This document shows positions 32,394 to 45,744 of a DNA stretch of 64,000 nucleotides, one piece after another. The stretch spans positions 5,890,001 to 5,954,000 of the forward strand of contig JAJTUQ010000002.1 in assembly GCA_021399445.1 (NCBI GenBank), given 5' to 3'. Position 1 is the first letter of the stretch; the number at the start of each line of letters is the position of its first letter. Position numbers and translations under genes: made by a program. Under the pieces are notes generated by a model. The model was not told the origin of the DNA. It saw only the letters and a program-made list of their open reading frames with translations, and did not search any database. The DNA comes from Xylogone sp. PMI_703 (Eukaryota > Ascomycota > Leotiomycetes).

Positions 32394-32417
32394 CTGTCCT
32401 GTTCACGTACAGGACAG
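32394..32417. repeat. Perfect 9-bp hairpin
   Basis: CTGTCCTGT (32394-32402) and ACAGGACAG (32409-32417) are exact reverse complements around a 6-nt loop TCACGT. No T-run follows and no gene ends nearby, so no role is assigned. Confidence 0.8.
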
Positions 32418-35014
32418 ATCCGATCAGACCTAACTTCGGAGCATGGCCGAGTCTGCACCAGTGGGACTCCTTAGTTCTTCATCAGATCAGCTGAAGAGCT
32501 AGACAGCAAGATACCACAGTCGATCGGGGTATGTATCTTGCTTGCCATGCCATGCCAGATCGTTTCCTCGGTGAGACTTGCCCTGGTTGGACGATGACAG
32601 CGGCAGTGGCAGTCCGGAAGTGCTGTGGAAGTTGAGCATTCTGACAGCAAAGAGTTGATTGAATCATCTTCTACCATCATCCCTGGAGAAGTAAGAGTCC
32701 TAGCGTCCAAAGGTGCTTACCTCTGAATCATTTTATGGAGAAGAGAAACGAGTGAGAGAAGAGGAAAAAGCAAGGGACGAAGGAAGCGAATGGAAAGGTG
32801 TACTTCCATAGAGAAAAACAAAAAAAAAAAGATATACGGTACCATACTTGCGCAGATGCTGGTGTGTAACTGCTGTTGGATGGAGGCCAGCGGCAATCTT
32901 CTGGTAGCGTAGAGGTTTTCTTTTCTAGAACTCGGCCATTGTGGGCATCGTGACCAGCTAGTTGTGATATGTTCTTTTTTCTTTTTGTTCCGGCTTCTGT
33001 TTCTACCACTGATTACTGCTGTTACTGTCGTTACTGCTTCTGCTACAGTAGAGAATGAGGGAATTCACGGGATGGCTGCAGTTGCGTGCCTCCTGGATGC
33101 ATCAGCATCGGGTGCAAATCCTGGGATGCCACAAACGTGCTGGTCCGGTGGTGGAGCGAGGATGCCGACGTACATCCGTACAGTGTTGTAGAATCGAATC
33201 GTCCGGCTTTGCCTTTGCGTCTGAGTCGAGCGCATGTGGTGCTTGCTGCGTACGCATACTACATGTACGCACACTCATAGAGTACGTACAGTACAACAGC
33301 TGCTCTGCGCGCAAACGCAGATGCAAATGCAAACACACGAAGAAAACAAGGTCAACTGCCGGAAGAATGCTGGCGAACTAGAATGGCCTGAACCAGCCGA
33401 TTGCGATCCTCTCTCGGCCTTAAGATCTGTCATAAGTTCTAGCTCAACAACGGATTCACGTTAAACGATGCGCTTGGCTTCGGGGGGCCCTGGGTCCTGG
33501 CAGCGTGCCCCTCGTGGTGAAAGCCTTGGTATGGTGGGGAGTTGCTTCTGGGCGTGCACCGCGTGTGACGAGGTTACAGCACCTGGATCGCCGCCTCCGG
33601 CACTTGTCCACAGAGACGCTGACGGCGCTAGCAGCGGGGGAAGAAGACGGCCTCAGGGTTTCGTGACAGCCCTCGAAATCTGAGACACAACTGTCTCGTT
33701 TTTTTGTTTTTTTCTCTGGCTTGGATCGGCGGAAAAAGTGCGAGGTAAAATGGAGGGGCCCTGTACGGATCCGTTATGTTGCTGTACCCAAGGGCTTGGG
33801 ACGAACGTTTTCTTTGTGTCTCCCTGGGTGCGACTCATCGCCGTCGTCAGGTGTTCTGGTCGCGGCACTGTCACCATCCGACAGTTATCCATAGAAAGTA
33901 GCTTTCGCAGTAGCTTTGTAGCAACTTCCATTGCATCATTTTTACAGTGCTGTTATGCTTTACCGTACTCAGTATTAATCGAGCACTTCTTGTATTTCTT
34001 GTACTGTGTGCATACCATCAGTGCACTCGGCGCACGCTTGCTGCTTGTCGTCATGGGCATCGACCGTCAGCACCATCGCTCGTTTCCCAAACATCGTGCT
34101 TACAGTTACAGTACTTTCCCGGAATGTGATATATTCCCCGGGCCTCTGATCTAATCTCTTGGTCCAACCTCAGTGGTTGGTTCCTTGCAGATACCTTTCA
34201 AGAGACTTTCAAGGGGGCTAGGGAGTTTAGCTTGGGTTTCAGGGATTTTCGTTCGTATAGAGGGTTTTAGGGTAATCTGGTCTCCCGGTTGCACATGCTC
34301 GATGCTGAGAAACACTCTGGCTGTGGTTTTTGCTTTTTTCGACGAAATCTGGTTCTTTTGCTCGGTTGCGAGCACCTCCACCACCACGCACAAGCACAGC
34401 ACTGCCCAGCGCAAGGGGCAGTGATATTCAGGGTCCTTATATACCTCACCAAATCATCACTCGGGATGCGCTCATCCTCGCGGCGATTGCGTCTTCTGAT
34501 TTGCGAGAGGTTGTCGCTGTTCCTTATCAATTGGGAGGCCTCTCTGTGCCCACGCACCAGGTCGGGCAGGCGCAAAAAGTCCGTGAATGGGTGATACATG
34601 ACACAGTACGGTACCACGGCGCGCTCTGTAGCCCGGCGCCAGATGATGGTACAAGTGTGTGCCTGTTCCGATGGCAGTGCAAATATCAATATTTCTCGTA
34701 CCCTCAGCTTTCGGATGGTTGGTTCTCCGTGCTACCGTTCGCCCCTCCGTAGTATGCCTTTCTTTCCTGCATCAGATCGTATCATAGGGCGCGGCGCCCT
34801 CAGATCTCTCTCTCCCAGCAGCCCGGTCCCGAGGAATGGTGGTAGGCGAGAGGCTCCTCGGCGGGTAGATGGCAGATGACAGATTGCAGGATACTGTCGG
34901 GTTAAAGAATATCAAGGGATCCGTGCTGGAGTTTGATGGCGGCAAATCTGTATGACAAGTGAATGGCGTCGCTAACCCGTGCAAAGCCAGAGAGGAGAAA
35001 TGTGATTGATGGTT

Positions 35015-35042
35015 GAACTGGAACTGGAACTGGAACTGGAAC
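35015..35042. repeat. GAACTG hexanucleotide repeat
   Basis: Four perfect GAACTG units plus GAAC. No coding frame is associated. Confidence 0.9.
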
Positions 35043-37124
35043 GGAGGAAGCTGAGTTGTGGAGCGAGGCCGAATGGGGCTCAGCGGTAACTGGAAGCCTC
35101 GGACTCCTGACTAACCACGCGCCTTGCTGGAATGGGCTTGAGTGGGCGCGTTAGTGCCGCGTACGGTTTCTGGAGGCCGCTGGGAAGGTCGCACTCTGCA
35201 CATTGCACCGCAGCAGCGGCTTCCCCTGCTCTCTGGTCCCTTGACTGTTCCCGTCTCGAGCTTCACCATTGATAACTGTCGAGATTTGTGTACTGTATAT
35301 GGTGTCATTTTGAGTGGATCTCCGAGGCGCTGGGGACTGATAATGAGTTGCAGAGCGATAAACTGGCTGGGTGCAGATTGCAGATACCGTCGCAGTGAGT
35401 AGGTACTGGGTACGGGAGTGCAGGTTCCAGTGCAGAAGGACAGACTGACCTCGAACAGATCGGCGTGGCCAGATACGGCATCTGGATCGCAAGCAGCAGG
35501 CCCAGCATGATGCGTGTTTCCATGTCGATGCAGCATTTGTACCGTGCTGCAGTACAAGTACAGTCCTTGGACATCTTTTCAGAACCGGTATATAAATAAA
35601 TCGCGATTTCAAGCAGTCTGTCAGATGCGAACAATGCTCGGCGGCCCGTGATATCTTTGAAACCCAGAAGCTGCGACCCGGGTCTGACAACAGCCCGTGC
35701 TTGTTGGCGTCTCGGGCCCTGAATCTAACCAGCTCTCGTCTCGCCAGACCGGCCGCCCTTCCCCGACCTGTTGCAGCAGCGAGCAGGAAGGGGCCCTTTC
35801 TGGGGTTCTCGGGCCACCGTCATCATTCAACGGGTGATAGAAATCGCGGCTCGACCGACCTGTCTACACACTATCGCCCAATTATATGTGGTTAGGAGCA
35901 GAAGAGAGAGCTGATTAATGAGCATGTGCTTCCTCGAAGCCCATCGGATATGCTCACAGTCAGCACTGCTTGCATCGCGGATTGGATTTAGCTGCCGTAC
36001 CTTTCTTCTTCTGGTGCGAGCCGTTGGTAAATCAATCTGGGCCCTGTTCCGCATACCCTGCTCCCAGGATCCTGGAGCGGTTGAACAACAACAGAGCAGA
36101 GCAATCTGAAGCAGAGCATCCGACACAGACAAGCGTGACAAGACAGAAGAGGATGAAGAAGGGAGCGACCCGGGACAGGTTTGCCCCTCGTTTGACTTCA
36201 CGGCCGGCATTGGTGCATCGGGGTAGCAGTCACGGCCCATCGCAGACAAGCCGTACCGGTCGCAAAAGTCGCAAAGCATGCGCAGCAGTCAAACTCCCCC
36301 TCCGAGCAGAAGGGTATCTGGCGCGTGTTCGGTCGCTCTTCTTCCCACTCTCTGCTGCTTCCTACCTGCTGCTTGTCCTTGATGCCTTTCATCCAGTCGG
36401 TGGAGCCGGGGCATGCCGTTCGGTACCGTACAAAGTAAGTACACAGTATCCTTTCGACAACTGCCAGTTCATTCATCCCCATGCCTCGAGGCAAGCTTTG
36501 GACTCTCCTCTCGCCCTCGAGAGGATTTCTGCTGTGGACATTGCAACTCTCTACACTGTCTATCTCTCTCTCCTTGCACTCTTGCTCTGCCAGTCAGTCA
36601 ATAACTCACTCGCTCAACTCACTCACTCACGGCATCAGGAAGCCGACCGTGGATGATTTGTCTGGACCTTGGGGCCCTGCCCGCCCTTGGATGCGCTGGT
36701 TCGCTGCCACACCGCGGTGGACCTGCGCTGATTTGCTCCCTGCCGCACCGTCGACCAGCTCTTCCCGCTTTCCTCCAACGCCTTGCAGCAGCGCCCACAA
36801 GGCCACCAGTCCTCATCCGCAACCGTGCGACGCCTGCGCCGTGCTAGGAGCAGTTTTGCTAGGGTGGTTGTGCGTGTTGCGTGGAGCCAGAAGCAGGCGG
36901 CTTGGAGATGAGAGCGAAGGTGTGTATTTTTCTCCAGTCTCGCGCATGGTGATGCTTTGGAGGAATTCATGGCCGTTATGCACAAGAATAAGCTGTAAGC
37001 TGTACGGTACTGCACTGTACCCCGGGGATTGAACTGTGACAGAAAGTGCAAGTGCCGTAATAATCAGAAGCAGCAAGCCCAGCAAAGCCAAGCGTACCGG
37101 TACCTCACGCACACACAGACAGAG

Positions 37125-37143
37125 ACACACACACACACACACA
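37125..37143. repeat. AC dinucleotide repeat
   Basis: A run of AC units preceded by an interrupted ACACAC/GACAGAGAC stretch from about 37109. It lies inside the gene-free region. Confidence 0.85.
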
Positions 37144-37659
37144 ACGCTTACCCGCCCAGGCTCCGGGGAGGCGTAACTGTACCGGTACTGTACTGCAGAG
37201 TCGAGATAGGCGGTACCGTACCTCGCGCGATGATGTCGAAGCAACAAGACGCAGCAGCAGAAGCAGCCGAAAAGCGTGGTGCCCCGGTAGCGTGTGTGCG
37301 ATAGCGCGCCCTTGGACAGCACCGTAGAGTGGTTTCCGTTAGTGTGCGCGACGGTAGAAGTAAGTACCGTCGTACAGTACCACGCACAAAGCAACCAAGC
37401 ACCTAGCATCCAAGCACTAACCCAGGCCCATCCCAAGCACCCCCAGCACCAAAGCACAAGCACCAGCACACAGGCCACCACCACAGCCTCTCCCCGGTTA
37501 AGCAAGAGCCCAGGGGGGTTATCCAACAGCAGAAGCAATGGGGCAGGGACACTGGGGGCGTGCCTTATCCCCCGAAGCGAGTCCACTGGGCTGTCGAGCT
37601 TGGGCCAACCCGTCTCTGGCTTAGGCTGCCAGGCTGTTACTGTGTAGACTGGCCCCCAG

Positions 37660-38340
37660 GCTTCTCTTCCCTAATTCCCCCCTCCCCCCAGCCCCAGAGG
37701 CGCATGTCCGCTTCGGGGGGCCCTCGAACCTCTCGAACACTGCACTTGCACCCACCACACCCACCGCACACCCACAACCACACGCGGCTCCTCGTCTCTC
37801 TCTCTCGCTGGCTCGCTCCCTTCACCCCCTTGCCCTACCAAAAAGCACCCAAGCACACCCAGCGGGCCCATCTTGCCCCCCTCCCCTCCCTCTTCCCCCC
37901 CCAAAACCCAATAATAATTGCCCCAGTCCTTTTCCCTTTCCCATCCCATCCCTCCCTCTTCCACCATCCACTCACCCCCCCCATCCCACCAGTTCTAGTC
38001 CGCCAGCAAGTCGCCCAGTCGTCGCGCTCCCATCCTCATTTAACATTTCCCACTGCAACAGAAAAACCCGAGCGGCGGCACCTCTTACGTCTCTCCCCCT
38101 TCCCCGATCGTCATTATTTCCACCCCAAGAGAATTTCCTGTCTTTTTCTCCCACCACAGCCTGCTCGGTGGTGGCCTTCAAACAAACATTAATTCCTTCC
38201 TCTCCGGCGCGAGAACTCCAGTCCCTGTTTTGGTTCACGGCTACCCCAAATATTCCCGTCTTCGCCATCGGGCCTCTCTCTCTCTCACTCACACACTCTC
38301 TCCTTCTCTTCGCCATCGTCCTCGAAACATCGTTTGAGAG
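37660..38340 (+). promoter_or_regulatory. Pyrimidine-rich tract upstream of Whi3-like gene
   Basis: About 680 bp are strongly biased to C and T on the plus strand, with CCCTCCC, CTCTCTCTC and TTCCCC runs. CT-rich sequence just upstream of transcription starts is common in filamentous fungi, so the main start of the Whi3-like mRNA may lie at or below this tract, giving a 5' UTR of several hundred bases. The assignment is inferred from position and composition only. Confidence 0.45.
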
Positions 38341-38964
38341 AAGTGAGAAAAGAGAAGAAGAGAATTAACAATCAGAATCATCTTTGCGACATTCTGTTGG
38401 GGCTGGCCCAGTTGCGACTGCGAATTTCCGATCGGTCCTGTCTAGGTGAATATACCTTGGTTTCCACAGCTGATCCAGTGCGCCTCCCCCGAAAAGTACA
38501 AGTTCCTGGTCGAGATCGGTCGCCTCTCCACTACTGCTACCCATTCATCGACAGGTACCGGCTGAGAAGTGTACACCACAACAACAATCCATTATTTTCC
38601 CACCAGGCTCGACCTTTGTGCACCAAATTTGTCTCTCCTTCGATTCAATCGCAGCATTTCGCACCAAGCAAACGACTGCTCTAAATAATCTGCGACGAAC
38701 CTCTGCGATCACGGGCAGCTGAGACATCCACCGACTTTCGGCTCTTTATTTGCGACAGTTGCCTTCCGTTTGTCTCTGGGCCTGGTCGAAGGAACTGATA
38801 CACAGATACTGAGATACCCAGATACCTCGATACGTATACTATCTAGCAGAGCCCTTCTCGGGTCGATACACACCGCGAGCGCAGATTCTGCGTCGTCATC
38901 GCACCTCTCAAAATCCCCATCTTGCGTCGCGGCCCTGCGCGCGCAACCTCCAGAACACAAAGGC

Positions 38965-40737
38965 ATGAACGGCTCTCTCAGCAACAGGTCGGGCGCGTCC
39001 AGCACTGCTTCCTCCGTCTCTCTACATTACCCAGCCTCGACTTCATCGTCGGCCTCCGATCGCGCCAGTCCTCCCAGCTCCAGCGCCACCCCAAAGTATG
39101 CCATGAACGCTCCCGTTTTTGTTCCACAGGCCCAGTCCTTCCGACAAACAAATGGCACCGCCGCAACATACCAGCCGCTCTCTCTCAGCACCATCAATGG
39201 CTTTAGCTCCGAGAACACGCCTGCTGCGTCGCAGCTGAATGGAACCGCCTTGGGTGGTGGCAACAGCAGCGCCTGCTCCATTCTTATCCGCCGATTACCG
39301 CTGAATACAAGCGAAGATACGCTGCGATCAATGGTGGTGTGGTCAAAGGAATTCCTTGATGCCGAAGTCCTCGCGCCTGAGAAGTCGGAGGATCCAGGAT
39401 TTCGCTCGGCCATCTTGCGCTTTCGATCGCACGTAGGAGCGCTAGAGGCCAGAACCATGCTGGATGGGAAGCCCAACATCGCCAACGACGCTCAGATGAT
39501 AGTTGAACTCCTATATGGTAGCCCCACGGCTTCGCGTAGATATACCGTTGATATCACGGCGAACGGCGGTCCTCCCAGCTCCATCTCATCCACAGCTTCC
39601 TCCACCAACTCGACGCAGCGTCAGTCTTCACGGTTCAATGGCACCTTCCAGAGCGCCGCTCGCCGAGTCTCTCCCACCAATGCAGGTCCCTTCACCAACA
39701 GCGAGCTTCCCAATCCCGAATCGAGCACGCATTATCAGAGCCTGTTCTCGCCCCAGTCACCGATAGGCAATCATCTCACCGAACGAACTCGCATTACCGG
39801 GAAATCGCTCATCAACAACGATTCGGTCGATGATGACGAGACTGGAGAGCTGCTGAAAGATCCCGTGGCATACGCAGAGAATGGTCCGTCGATTCAGGCC
39901 CGACGACCTACAAATCCCCAGATCCCCATCTCCCGCATGGCAGGCCTTTCTCTCAACACCAACAGCACGGCAGGTCCACCAGCATCAGTCTCGGCCTTTC
40001 CTCAAGCCTTGTCAGCCGTTTCACATACGGGTCCTCTGTCTCCAACCTCCTTATCCAGCGGCGGGCCCCCCATGAACTACCAGTTAGGTAGCCAGCATTA
40101 CCAACGACACAACTTCCCACCGGTCAACCCGGCCGATCAAAATCCGCCATGCAATACGCTGTACGTGGGCAATCTTCCGATCGACACGTCTGAAGACGAA
40201 CTCAAGGCCATGTTCTCGAAGCAGCGCGGTTACAAGCGCCTCTGTTTCCGTACCAAGCAGAATGGGCCTATGTGTTTTGTCGAATTCGAGGACGTCTCAT
40301 TCGCTACGAAAGCCCTGCATGAGCTTTATGGACATCCACTTCATAACAGCGTCAAGGGAGGTATTCGACTGAGTTTCTCGAAGAATCCACTTGGAGTCAG
40401 GTCGGGTCAATCCATGCCCTCTGCACCACCAAATGTGCCGGGTATCCTTCCGGGAATCAATGGAACGATGCTTGGTAGCGTCGGAGGAGCTTTCAGCACG
40501 GCGAGTGGACCTCCCCCAGGGCTTCAAGCGCCCCCGGGATTGGGATCTAATAGAATGACATACACCACGAATCCGATACATTCGGCAGCTGGACCGTATG
40601 GGCCAAATGGTTTCGCAGCTGCCGCAAACGGCTGGAACACGCCTGCTTTCGGCAACCCAATGACTGCTGGTGGACATTCGACGATGATGAATGGTGGCAG
40701 CTCAGGCTTCCCTCCTGCGTATATGATGGGTCGGTAA
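38965..40737 (+). CDS. whi3: Whi3-type RNA-binding protein with two RRMs
   Basis: Intronless 590-residue frame from the first ATG ([10 protein letters not shown]); the frame is open 65 codons upstream but without ATG. An N-terminal degenerate RRM lies at about 104-184 ([20 protein letters not shown]). A canonical RRM lies at about 397-475, with RNP2 LYVGNL and an RNP1-like MCFVEFED, ending [16 protein letters not shown]. The linker is Ser/Pro/Asn-rich and the C-terminus Gly/Pro/Asn-rich with [12 protein letters not shown]. This matches the Whi3/Whi4 family of yeast and filamentous fungi: cytoplasmic proteins that bind and localise or repress cyclin and other mRNAs in cell-size and polarity control. 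The polyQ of some Whi3 proteins is absent. A very long upstream region suggests complex transcriptional control. Confidence 0.85.
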   Translation: MNGSLSNRSGASSTASSVSLHYPASTSSSASDRASPPSSSATPKYAMNAPVFVPQAQSFRQTNGTAATYQPLSLSTINGFSSENTPAASQLNGTALGGGNSSACSILIRRLPLNTSEDTLRSMVVWSKEFLDAEVLAPEKSEDPGFRSAILRFRSHVGALEARTMLDGKPNIANDAQMIVELLYGSPTASRRYTVDITANGGPPSSISSTASSTNSTQRQSSRFNGTFQSAARRVSPTNAGPFTNSELPNPESSTHYQSLFSPQSPIGNHLTERTRITGKSLINNDSVDDDETGELLKDPVAYAENGPSIQARRPTNPQIPISRMAGLSLNTNSTAGPPASVSAFPQALSAVSHTGPLSPTSLSSGGPPMNYQLGSQHYQRHNFPPVNPADQNPPCNTLYVGNLPIDTSEDELKAMFSKQRGYKRLCFRTKQNGPMCFVEFEDVSFATKALHELYGHPLHNSVKGGIRLSFSKNPLGVRSGQSMPSAPPNVPGILPGINGTMLGSVGGAFSTASGPPPGLQAPPGLGSNRMTYTTNPIHSAAGPYGPNGFAAAANGWNTPAFGNPMTAGGHSTMMNGGSSGFPPAYMMGR

Positions 40738-43700
40738 ACGATAATAGCAACGTCTCAGCAAAGATTCTTTTGCCACGGTTGTTTCGAATTAGATTTTGGA
40801 GCGCGCCCATACGTTGTTCTACTACATTTTCTTCACATTCGCTGCTCCTCGCCTTCGTCATTGTACACATTTTACTTTTATTTCTCGATTTGCTTGTTAG
40901 GGTACTTCATCTCATCATACAAGGGTTCATCTGGAGGAGTCATCAGCCGGTGTTGCTGCATCGGGAAGGGCATATTTGCACCATAGGGCATACTTTGTTA
41001 GCGTGTTATGATCACTCATGAGATTCCCCCGTCTGCGAATGGCGTTCGATAGTTACGGGAGTTGAAAGTCAAAGATCTGGCAGGTTCGGAAAGAGGATAT
41101 CAGCATGGTTTCTACGGTGTTATTTTTTTGAGCTTTTCGATTGCTCTTTCTCTTTTGATTTATATTCTAGGCGATACTCCTATTCTTTTTTTTTATTTCC
41201 TTTTTACCAGCCTCGATCTTTTCGCCAACATTGACTTTAATGTCTTTTTCAACATGGCAACGGATGGCGTACCAGAGATACCTACCAGGAAAAGTGCAGG
41301 TCTGAACCGATACCCCTGGACGGATTTACGACGGAAGGGTACCCTGCCATCAATGACAACACTAAAATTACAAACCACACTGAATACCAAAAAAAGAGAA
41401 AGTGATCAAAAAAAAGGAGTCGATGACTTGTACGATTCGCTGGACGTTGCACTCTCGGCGTGGAAATCTTGAACTCAATTAAGTTTATGCATTTTTGCAG
41501 CACACGCAACACATACACACACATAAAGCACACGGAAAGATAACATTGGGTCACAGGGTCCGGAAATTTAGGAGGATAATCCGGGATAAATTTGGCGCCC
41601 AAACAAATGGATCATGTTATTTTTGCTGGTTTCTTGAAAGGGTGGAGGGTTTTCCTTTTTTTTCTATTTATCTCGGGCATTGTTTTGTGGTTTATGGATT
41701 TACTCATGGCTGGCTATAAGAGTTGCCTTGTTGATTCTGCAGATATGGCAAGTCAAATGGGGGGCACGTATGCACGGCAAAGCACAAACACATAATTCAT
41801 GATTACTTCTATTATGCAAAATGTGGAGGCGGGGACTTCTCTATTTGCTGCAACTTTTTGTGGATTGGCATTGTTTACACTTCCGGATTGGCATGGCGTT
41901 TTTATTATCTTCTCTTTGCAGCATCTGAAGAGACGGGGGGTTTTCCATGGCTTTTATTCTCATCATTTTCTTAACCGGTTTCTTCTATTTGCTCGGCCCC
42001 CTTTTTCTCCTTATACTCTTATTCTAGAAAGAAATGCAGGGTATTTTTTCTCTCACTCACATATGCATATACGAAGGTTCCTGCGAAGTGGTTTGTAATA
42101 GCTTCCTACCTCTATGAAAACGCATCTGCTTTTGAATGATAAGGGACAAATACAGATACAAAGGTGATCACCATCCATCCTTACTGTACAGCGTACATAC
42201 AAGAAAACGGCAATCAATACCTTACCTTAAAACACCCCCACGCTTTTTCTCCTTCGAGTACAGTAGAATACCGTACAGCAAAGTCACTGTGCAACACAAC
42301 AGCAACAACACACACTTGTGCAACCCCATCCTCTCTACCTCATCCGCAGCACCATCGTCCCACGTGTAGACAAGCCTCACAAAGCCATAGCACACTTCTC
42401 AAGACGAACCGTGATCGGCGCGTGAGCCGCCTCCCCGCACGGCGCTTGCAGCCTCGACCGAGACCATTTGATCAACGGTGCTGTATCTCCGTTGCTTCGT
42501 AGCTTCGTAGCGTAGCCCTATATCCATATCGGGTACGTATCGGATCCGGATCGGAGGAGTCCCGTGGATGTAGTTGTGGATGACTAAGGTCAAGGCTGTG
42601 AGGAGGGATGGATTAGGTAATTTTAGTTCCTGCCTTCATGCCTTGATATTTCGACTATGTATTCATGCCTTATTGCCTTAGGTATTAAAAAAAATTTAAG
42701 CTCATCGTCGGGTCTAGTTTTTCCGCGTCCGAGAGCGGTGGAGCACGGTTCTTTTCGTTTAAATTTGGAGGAATTTTTTCTTTCTCTTCTATTTGTTTGG
42801 ACGGATGGATGTTCAGAGTTCAGCTGTGTGCCTTCCTGACTAGTTTCGCGTCTTCGATACGATTCGATTGTGGAGATTATGAGTGTGAGGTGATTGAATC
42901 ATTGTTGTGGTCGTGATGACTGGATCGTGGTGGTCTTTGCGACTCGATTGCGATTGAGGTTGAGATTGAGACGGAGTATGACTTGGGCGTATTTATATGA
43001 TATGACGACCGGGGCTTGTCCATGGCTTGGATATATTCATTCTTCACTCCTTCGATTTTCATTGCTACCACCTATGGATGAACTTGGGTCCAAGGAATGG
43101 CTACTCTGCGATCCAAGGTACGTTTCACACTTTTTTCTGCCCGTTTCATCCTTTCTTCCCGATTTCATGATGAGCTTTATTTGTCGCCCCAGACCGAGAG
43201 GTTTTTCTGGCCTCGGTGGTGATTGACTCGTGTATACCAAACGCACTTTCTGATAATATCTTTCCTCTTCAATTCCTATACTGTTAATTTTCTCTCTCTT
43301 TTGAGGGGGCTTTCTGTTGGGAATTGGTAGGCTAATGAAAGTTATAGGCAGGGTATTATCATTACTGTTAGTATTATCTTTTTTTCTTGTCTGTGTCTCT
43401 TGACAACGAGGGTGGAGTTTTGTCGGGGATATATCACGTATGAGGTGGGGGCGCTCCCCGGTCTACGACATGACATGATGAACGAAATTTATGTACTATC
43501 AAATGCTGATTATCGGTTTGATGAAACGATATTGTTCTGATTCGCGGATTATTGGCAGTTGCGTTGGATATTCAATCTACGATTCCACAGCTTTGTGGAG
43601 ATAAACTGACTGATTGACTGTCCTAGGATATTTAGGTTTCCTGTTTTCACGTGCCTTATAGATGGTATGTGATAACTTTTCTACTTCTATTTTCTTGGAC

Positions 43701-44490
43701 ATACTAGAGGGAACTATGATGTAACAATCTCCATGCTAATGCTGAAGCACATTCGTGTTGCATGCTGATACAACAAGACTTTTCATCTTTCAACTGAGAC
43801 CCTGGTTCACTCTTGGATTTGACAGTTAGTTCGTTGGTTGAAGAGGGGCTAACATAGGTGTCCAGGGCTATCCTAGAAATACATGCTTGAAGAGGCGCTG
43901 TGCTTCCTTGTATTCAAATTCCGAGCTATCTCCGACATGCAACAAAACTTTCGGCCAAAGCAAGCTCAATGCACAGCTTGATTCTGAGTGGCAAGAGTGA
44001 ATCTAGCACCAACTGCTTTAGCCGTCTGTTAGATATCGAAGCTTCGAGTGGAGTTGCGGTCGGCATCTGCAGCCTTACAAGGTGAGGGCTTTAAGTGAAG
44101 TGCGCGAATATGCTGCGATGTCATCAATCGCCTTTGGAGCTAGGCTTCATTCTTAACATATGAGAGCAGTTCAGACGGTATAAATGATTATTGCTGAATA
44201 ATGCCAGAAATATCTTCGAACATGCGTAACGTTTGTTGTACATTTCTCGTTTCAATTTACCCCAACTTATCATGAAGCTTTGTTGTTATTTAATCCAAGC
44301 TTTCTTGGTGTATTCACTTAATTAGATAAATAAATAAATAAATAAATAAATAGAGATATAGTCTACGAAGTTATGTTAAATATCCTGAATATATGCATTC
44401 ACTCGTCATCATATAAACTAATACTTCCCTCATCTCCGTTCCACTTCCCATAGTTGACTATCTACAATTCGATTACTGCTGTGGTATCAG
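40738..44490. other. 3' UTR and intergenic DNA, T-rich
   Basis: T-rich 3' flank of the Whi3-like gene (to about 42.1 kb), then mixed sequence with no motif-bearing frame. A 136-codon frame at 41062-41472 has biased composition and no family resemblance and is treated as UTR. AT content rises from about 43.2 kb, marking the start of the second AT-rich island. GTAC-type words occur at about 42255-42280. Confidence 0.45.
44326..44353. repeat. ATAA tetranucleotide microsatellite
   Basis: Uninterrupted ATAA units (about seven) inside the AT-rich island. Confidence 0.9.
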
Positions 44491-45744
44491 TCACACGTTA
44501 CTGCTCTTTCTGTGGCTCAGAGTTGACGCATTTACACACATTACAACTTGTGTGATAGTCAGACCTCACGGTCTGTAATCACTGATGCAGGAATGGCATG
44601 AGAGTTCGACAAGATCAGGGCCAGGAGTGACGAAACAGAAGCCAAAGTTAGGGCTTATGAAAGTAGTGAGACGAAACTCGTAGAGGAGATACTGGAAATT
44701 AGCTAGAATTTTGAAGATTTGAAGGTAACTTACCCCAGCTGTCAGGGCTTGTCCAACCACTGTAGAGATATTCTAATGAATCACAGAAACAAGCTAACAT
44801 CGAATCGCAAAATCATGCCACAGAGATCCACAAGGCCATGCAACAATGCCGAAAGAGCACGCGATGAGAAACAGGGGCCATACGCAGAGCTTGTAGCAGT
44901 CACTACCACCACAACAGTTCGCCTGTTATTCCATCTGCAAGGGAAAAGATGTCAAACTTTGGCAATCTGATGATCCAACAAGTCAGTGACTCGTTTTTAT
45001 CATCATTGTCATTGTTACCTCTGTTATCGGCATCGCTCCTGCTGTCATTTTCACTTTCATCCGTGTCATAAAGCATGATCCATATCTATTACTAGGAAGC
45101 CTCCTCAAAATTCTCTAATAACACGCCCTAATACTCAACTTGTTGCCATTTATCTCGTCTTTTAGAAAAGTCCCGATCTGGAAGGGATGGACTGGAATCA
45201 TTATCTGTGACTGTGCTGGAATTGTCATTGCGTTATTTGTAAAGATTAAGCATCAGATCTGTCTACCGTGTTGTTGAATCTGGATTGGGATCCCGAGATT
45301 TCTGCAGGATCCTAGAGTTGCTTCTCGTGCAGTAATACTTATGTCAACATTCTCAGAACCCATGATGTCAACTCCGATAGGGGCATTGGCTTGAAGATCC
45401 TCAGTAAAGTGAGGTTCTCGTGTAATCTTCGCAAGCTTTCCATCTGTAGTTTCAAAGTAAATCGGAATTAGTTATCCTTGAGCGAGCTTGTTCTTATTAA
45501 TACGGGATCCATGTAGAGTGCAGCATAAAGGACATTATGGATAAACTTGTATGGCCTTAAGCTATCAGACGATCACACAGGCCGGATTTTTACACGAAAC
45601 AATAGTACATCTCTAGACTTGTCCTAAGATGCTTAAGATCTAGGCGGTGCTTATGCACAAAGTGTAACCGCTCTGGAAGCTAACGAGATGTAAGCTTTTT
45701 GACCATTAAGCCAACGTGGCCACCTAGCGCATGAGTGTGCGCAA
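44491..45744 (-). pseudogene. Further minus-strand coding debris, possibly same relic
   Basis: Minus-strand peptide-like runs continue, for example SSPSLPDRDFSKRRDKWQQ near 45.15 kb and a hydrophobic SFVSLLS-x-ALTLASVSSLLALILS near 44.6 kb, where x is a TGA stop. A GTAAGT...CAG pair at 44733-44692 (42 bp) would be an unusually short intron. Frames change several times, so the gene model cannot be set. It may be the 3' part of the relic starting at 48295 or a second degraded gene. Confidence 0.35.

Larger units (their letters stand above)
27833..38964. other. 11-kb gene-free region upstream of the Whi3-like gene
   Basis: No open frame here has motif, splice or compositional support. Long frames at 30719-31258, 31779-32474, 35151-35690 and 36813-37586 overlap others in GC-rich or repeat sequence and look like chance. 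The region contains TATA-type promoter candidates (28019, 28943, 28971), many microsatellites, a short perfect hairpin at 32394-32417, numerous GTAC-type words (31.8-37.4 kb) and a strong C/T-rich tract (37.66-38.34 kb). The last part is likely promoter and long 5' UTR of the gene at 38965. Confidence 0.45.

Noticed and set aside
31779..32474. 231-codon plus frame
   Set aside because: GC-rich chance frame with overlapping minus frames, no motif.
36813..37586. 257-codon minus frame with Leu/Val/Cys runs
   Set aside because: Arises from CA-rich and microsatellite DNA on the other strand; no conserved segment.
41062..41472. 136-codon plus frame downstream of the Whi3-like gene
   Set aside because: T-rich 3' flank giving Phe/Leu-rich sequence; no family match.
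44692..44733. 42-bp GTAAGT...CAG intron
   Set aside because: Too short for a typical fungal intron and the flanking frames do not settle one gene model.
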